DNA from: Adenophora triphylla var. japonica
Taxonomy: Eukaryota > Streptophyta > Magnoliopsida > Asterales > Campanulaceae
DNA: 64,000 nucleotides
Reading direction: 5' to 3'
Assembly: GCA_022495995.1 (NCBI GenBank)
Contig: JAFEMH010001293.1
Coordinates: forward strand, 435,072 to 499,071
In this document: one piece after another, positions 63,943 through 64,000 of the stretch
Numbering within the stretch: position 1 is the first letter of the stretch
Layout: each line of letters begins with the position of its first letter
Made by a program: the position numbers and the translations under genes
The notes under the pieces: generated by a model
Database searches by the model: none
Told to the model about the DNA's origin: nothing
What the model saw: only the letters and a program-made list of their open reading frames with translations

Positions 63943-64000
63943 GCTGCAAAAGGTAAAAATCAAATCAATCCAAAGATTAAAGAAAAGTGTGTGCTCAAGA
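63943..64000 (+). other. Tat/Ogre element resumes after the copia insertion
   Basis: 58 bases to the window end, right of the second CCCAT. Too short to identify, but by position it continues 49951. Confidence 0.5.

Overview
The window is nuclear DNA of a flowering plant, almost certainly a eudicot. Evidence: spliced genes with GT-AG introns, a plant bHLH gene of the UNE12/bHLH7 clade, plant-type LTR retrotransposons (Tat/Ogre Ty3-gypsy, long-LTR gypsy, Tork- and SIRE-like Ty1-copia) and Stowaway-, hAT- and Mutator-type MITEs. There are no operons, Shine-Dalgarno sites or CRISPR arrays. Most of the 64 kb is nested transposable elements. One ordinary host gene is present, with several gene relics.

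Layout. 1-1020: the 5' end of a minus-strand copia element (gag start plus LTR). 1115-8816: a complete gypsy-type element with matching LTRs and a CTCTC target duplication that encodes only Gag (TR-GAG type). 8817-14760: a CT-rich and CCGG-rich region holding an array of hairpin-forming tandem repeats, split by a 3.1-kb solo LTR (10023-13114). 14954-15316: a ribosomal protein P1 retropseudogene. 15300-22753: two hAT-type MITEs; the second contains a nested 5.2-kb Tork-like copia element (17431-22622). 24719-32164 (minus strand): a seven-exon bHLH transcription factor gene whose introns carry MITEs and a possible solo LTR, with a lesion at one splice acceptor. 32546-33893: nested MITEs. 34404-36598: relics of a Transposase_24-like gene and a Ca2+-ATPase fragment. 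36669 to beyond the window end: a large Tat/Ogre element with gag, protease, G-patch, integrase and an antisense DUF7745-like ORF, but with its reverse transcriptase deleted. It is split by a 14-kb SIRE-like copia element on the minus strand (49952-63937, target duplication CCCAT).

Most notable signals. (1) Two short hairpin motifs recur in the untranslated parts of the TR-GAG and the Tat element, with compensatory changes in their stems; they look like conserved RNA structures. (2) Several unrelated retroelement families carry their own GC-rich palindromes in the LTR, and two of them also carry the motif internally. (3) The SIRE-like element is peppered with the hexamer GCGGTT in its LTRs and in variable internal parts. 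(4) The bHLH gene has a CG in place of AG at one splice acceptor and a duplicated exon tail inside an intron.

All calls come from reading the sequence by eye. Family names rest on remembered motifs and no search was run. Many frameshifts in the elements may be real decay, but the patchy differences between paired LTRs mean consensus errors cannot be excluded.
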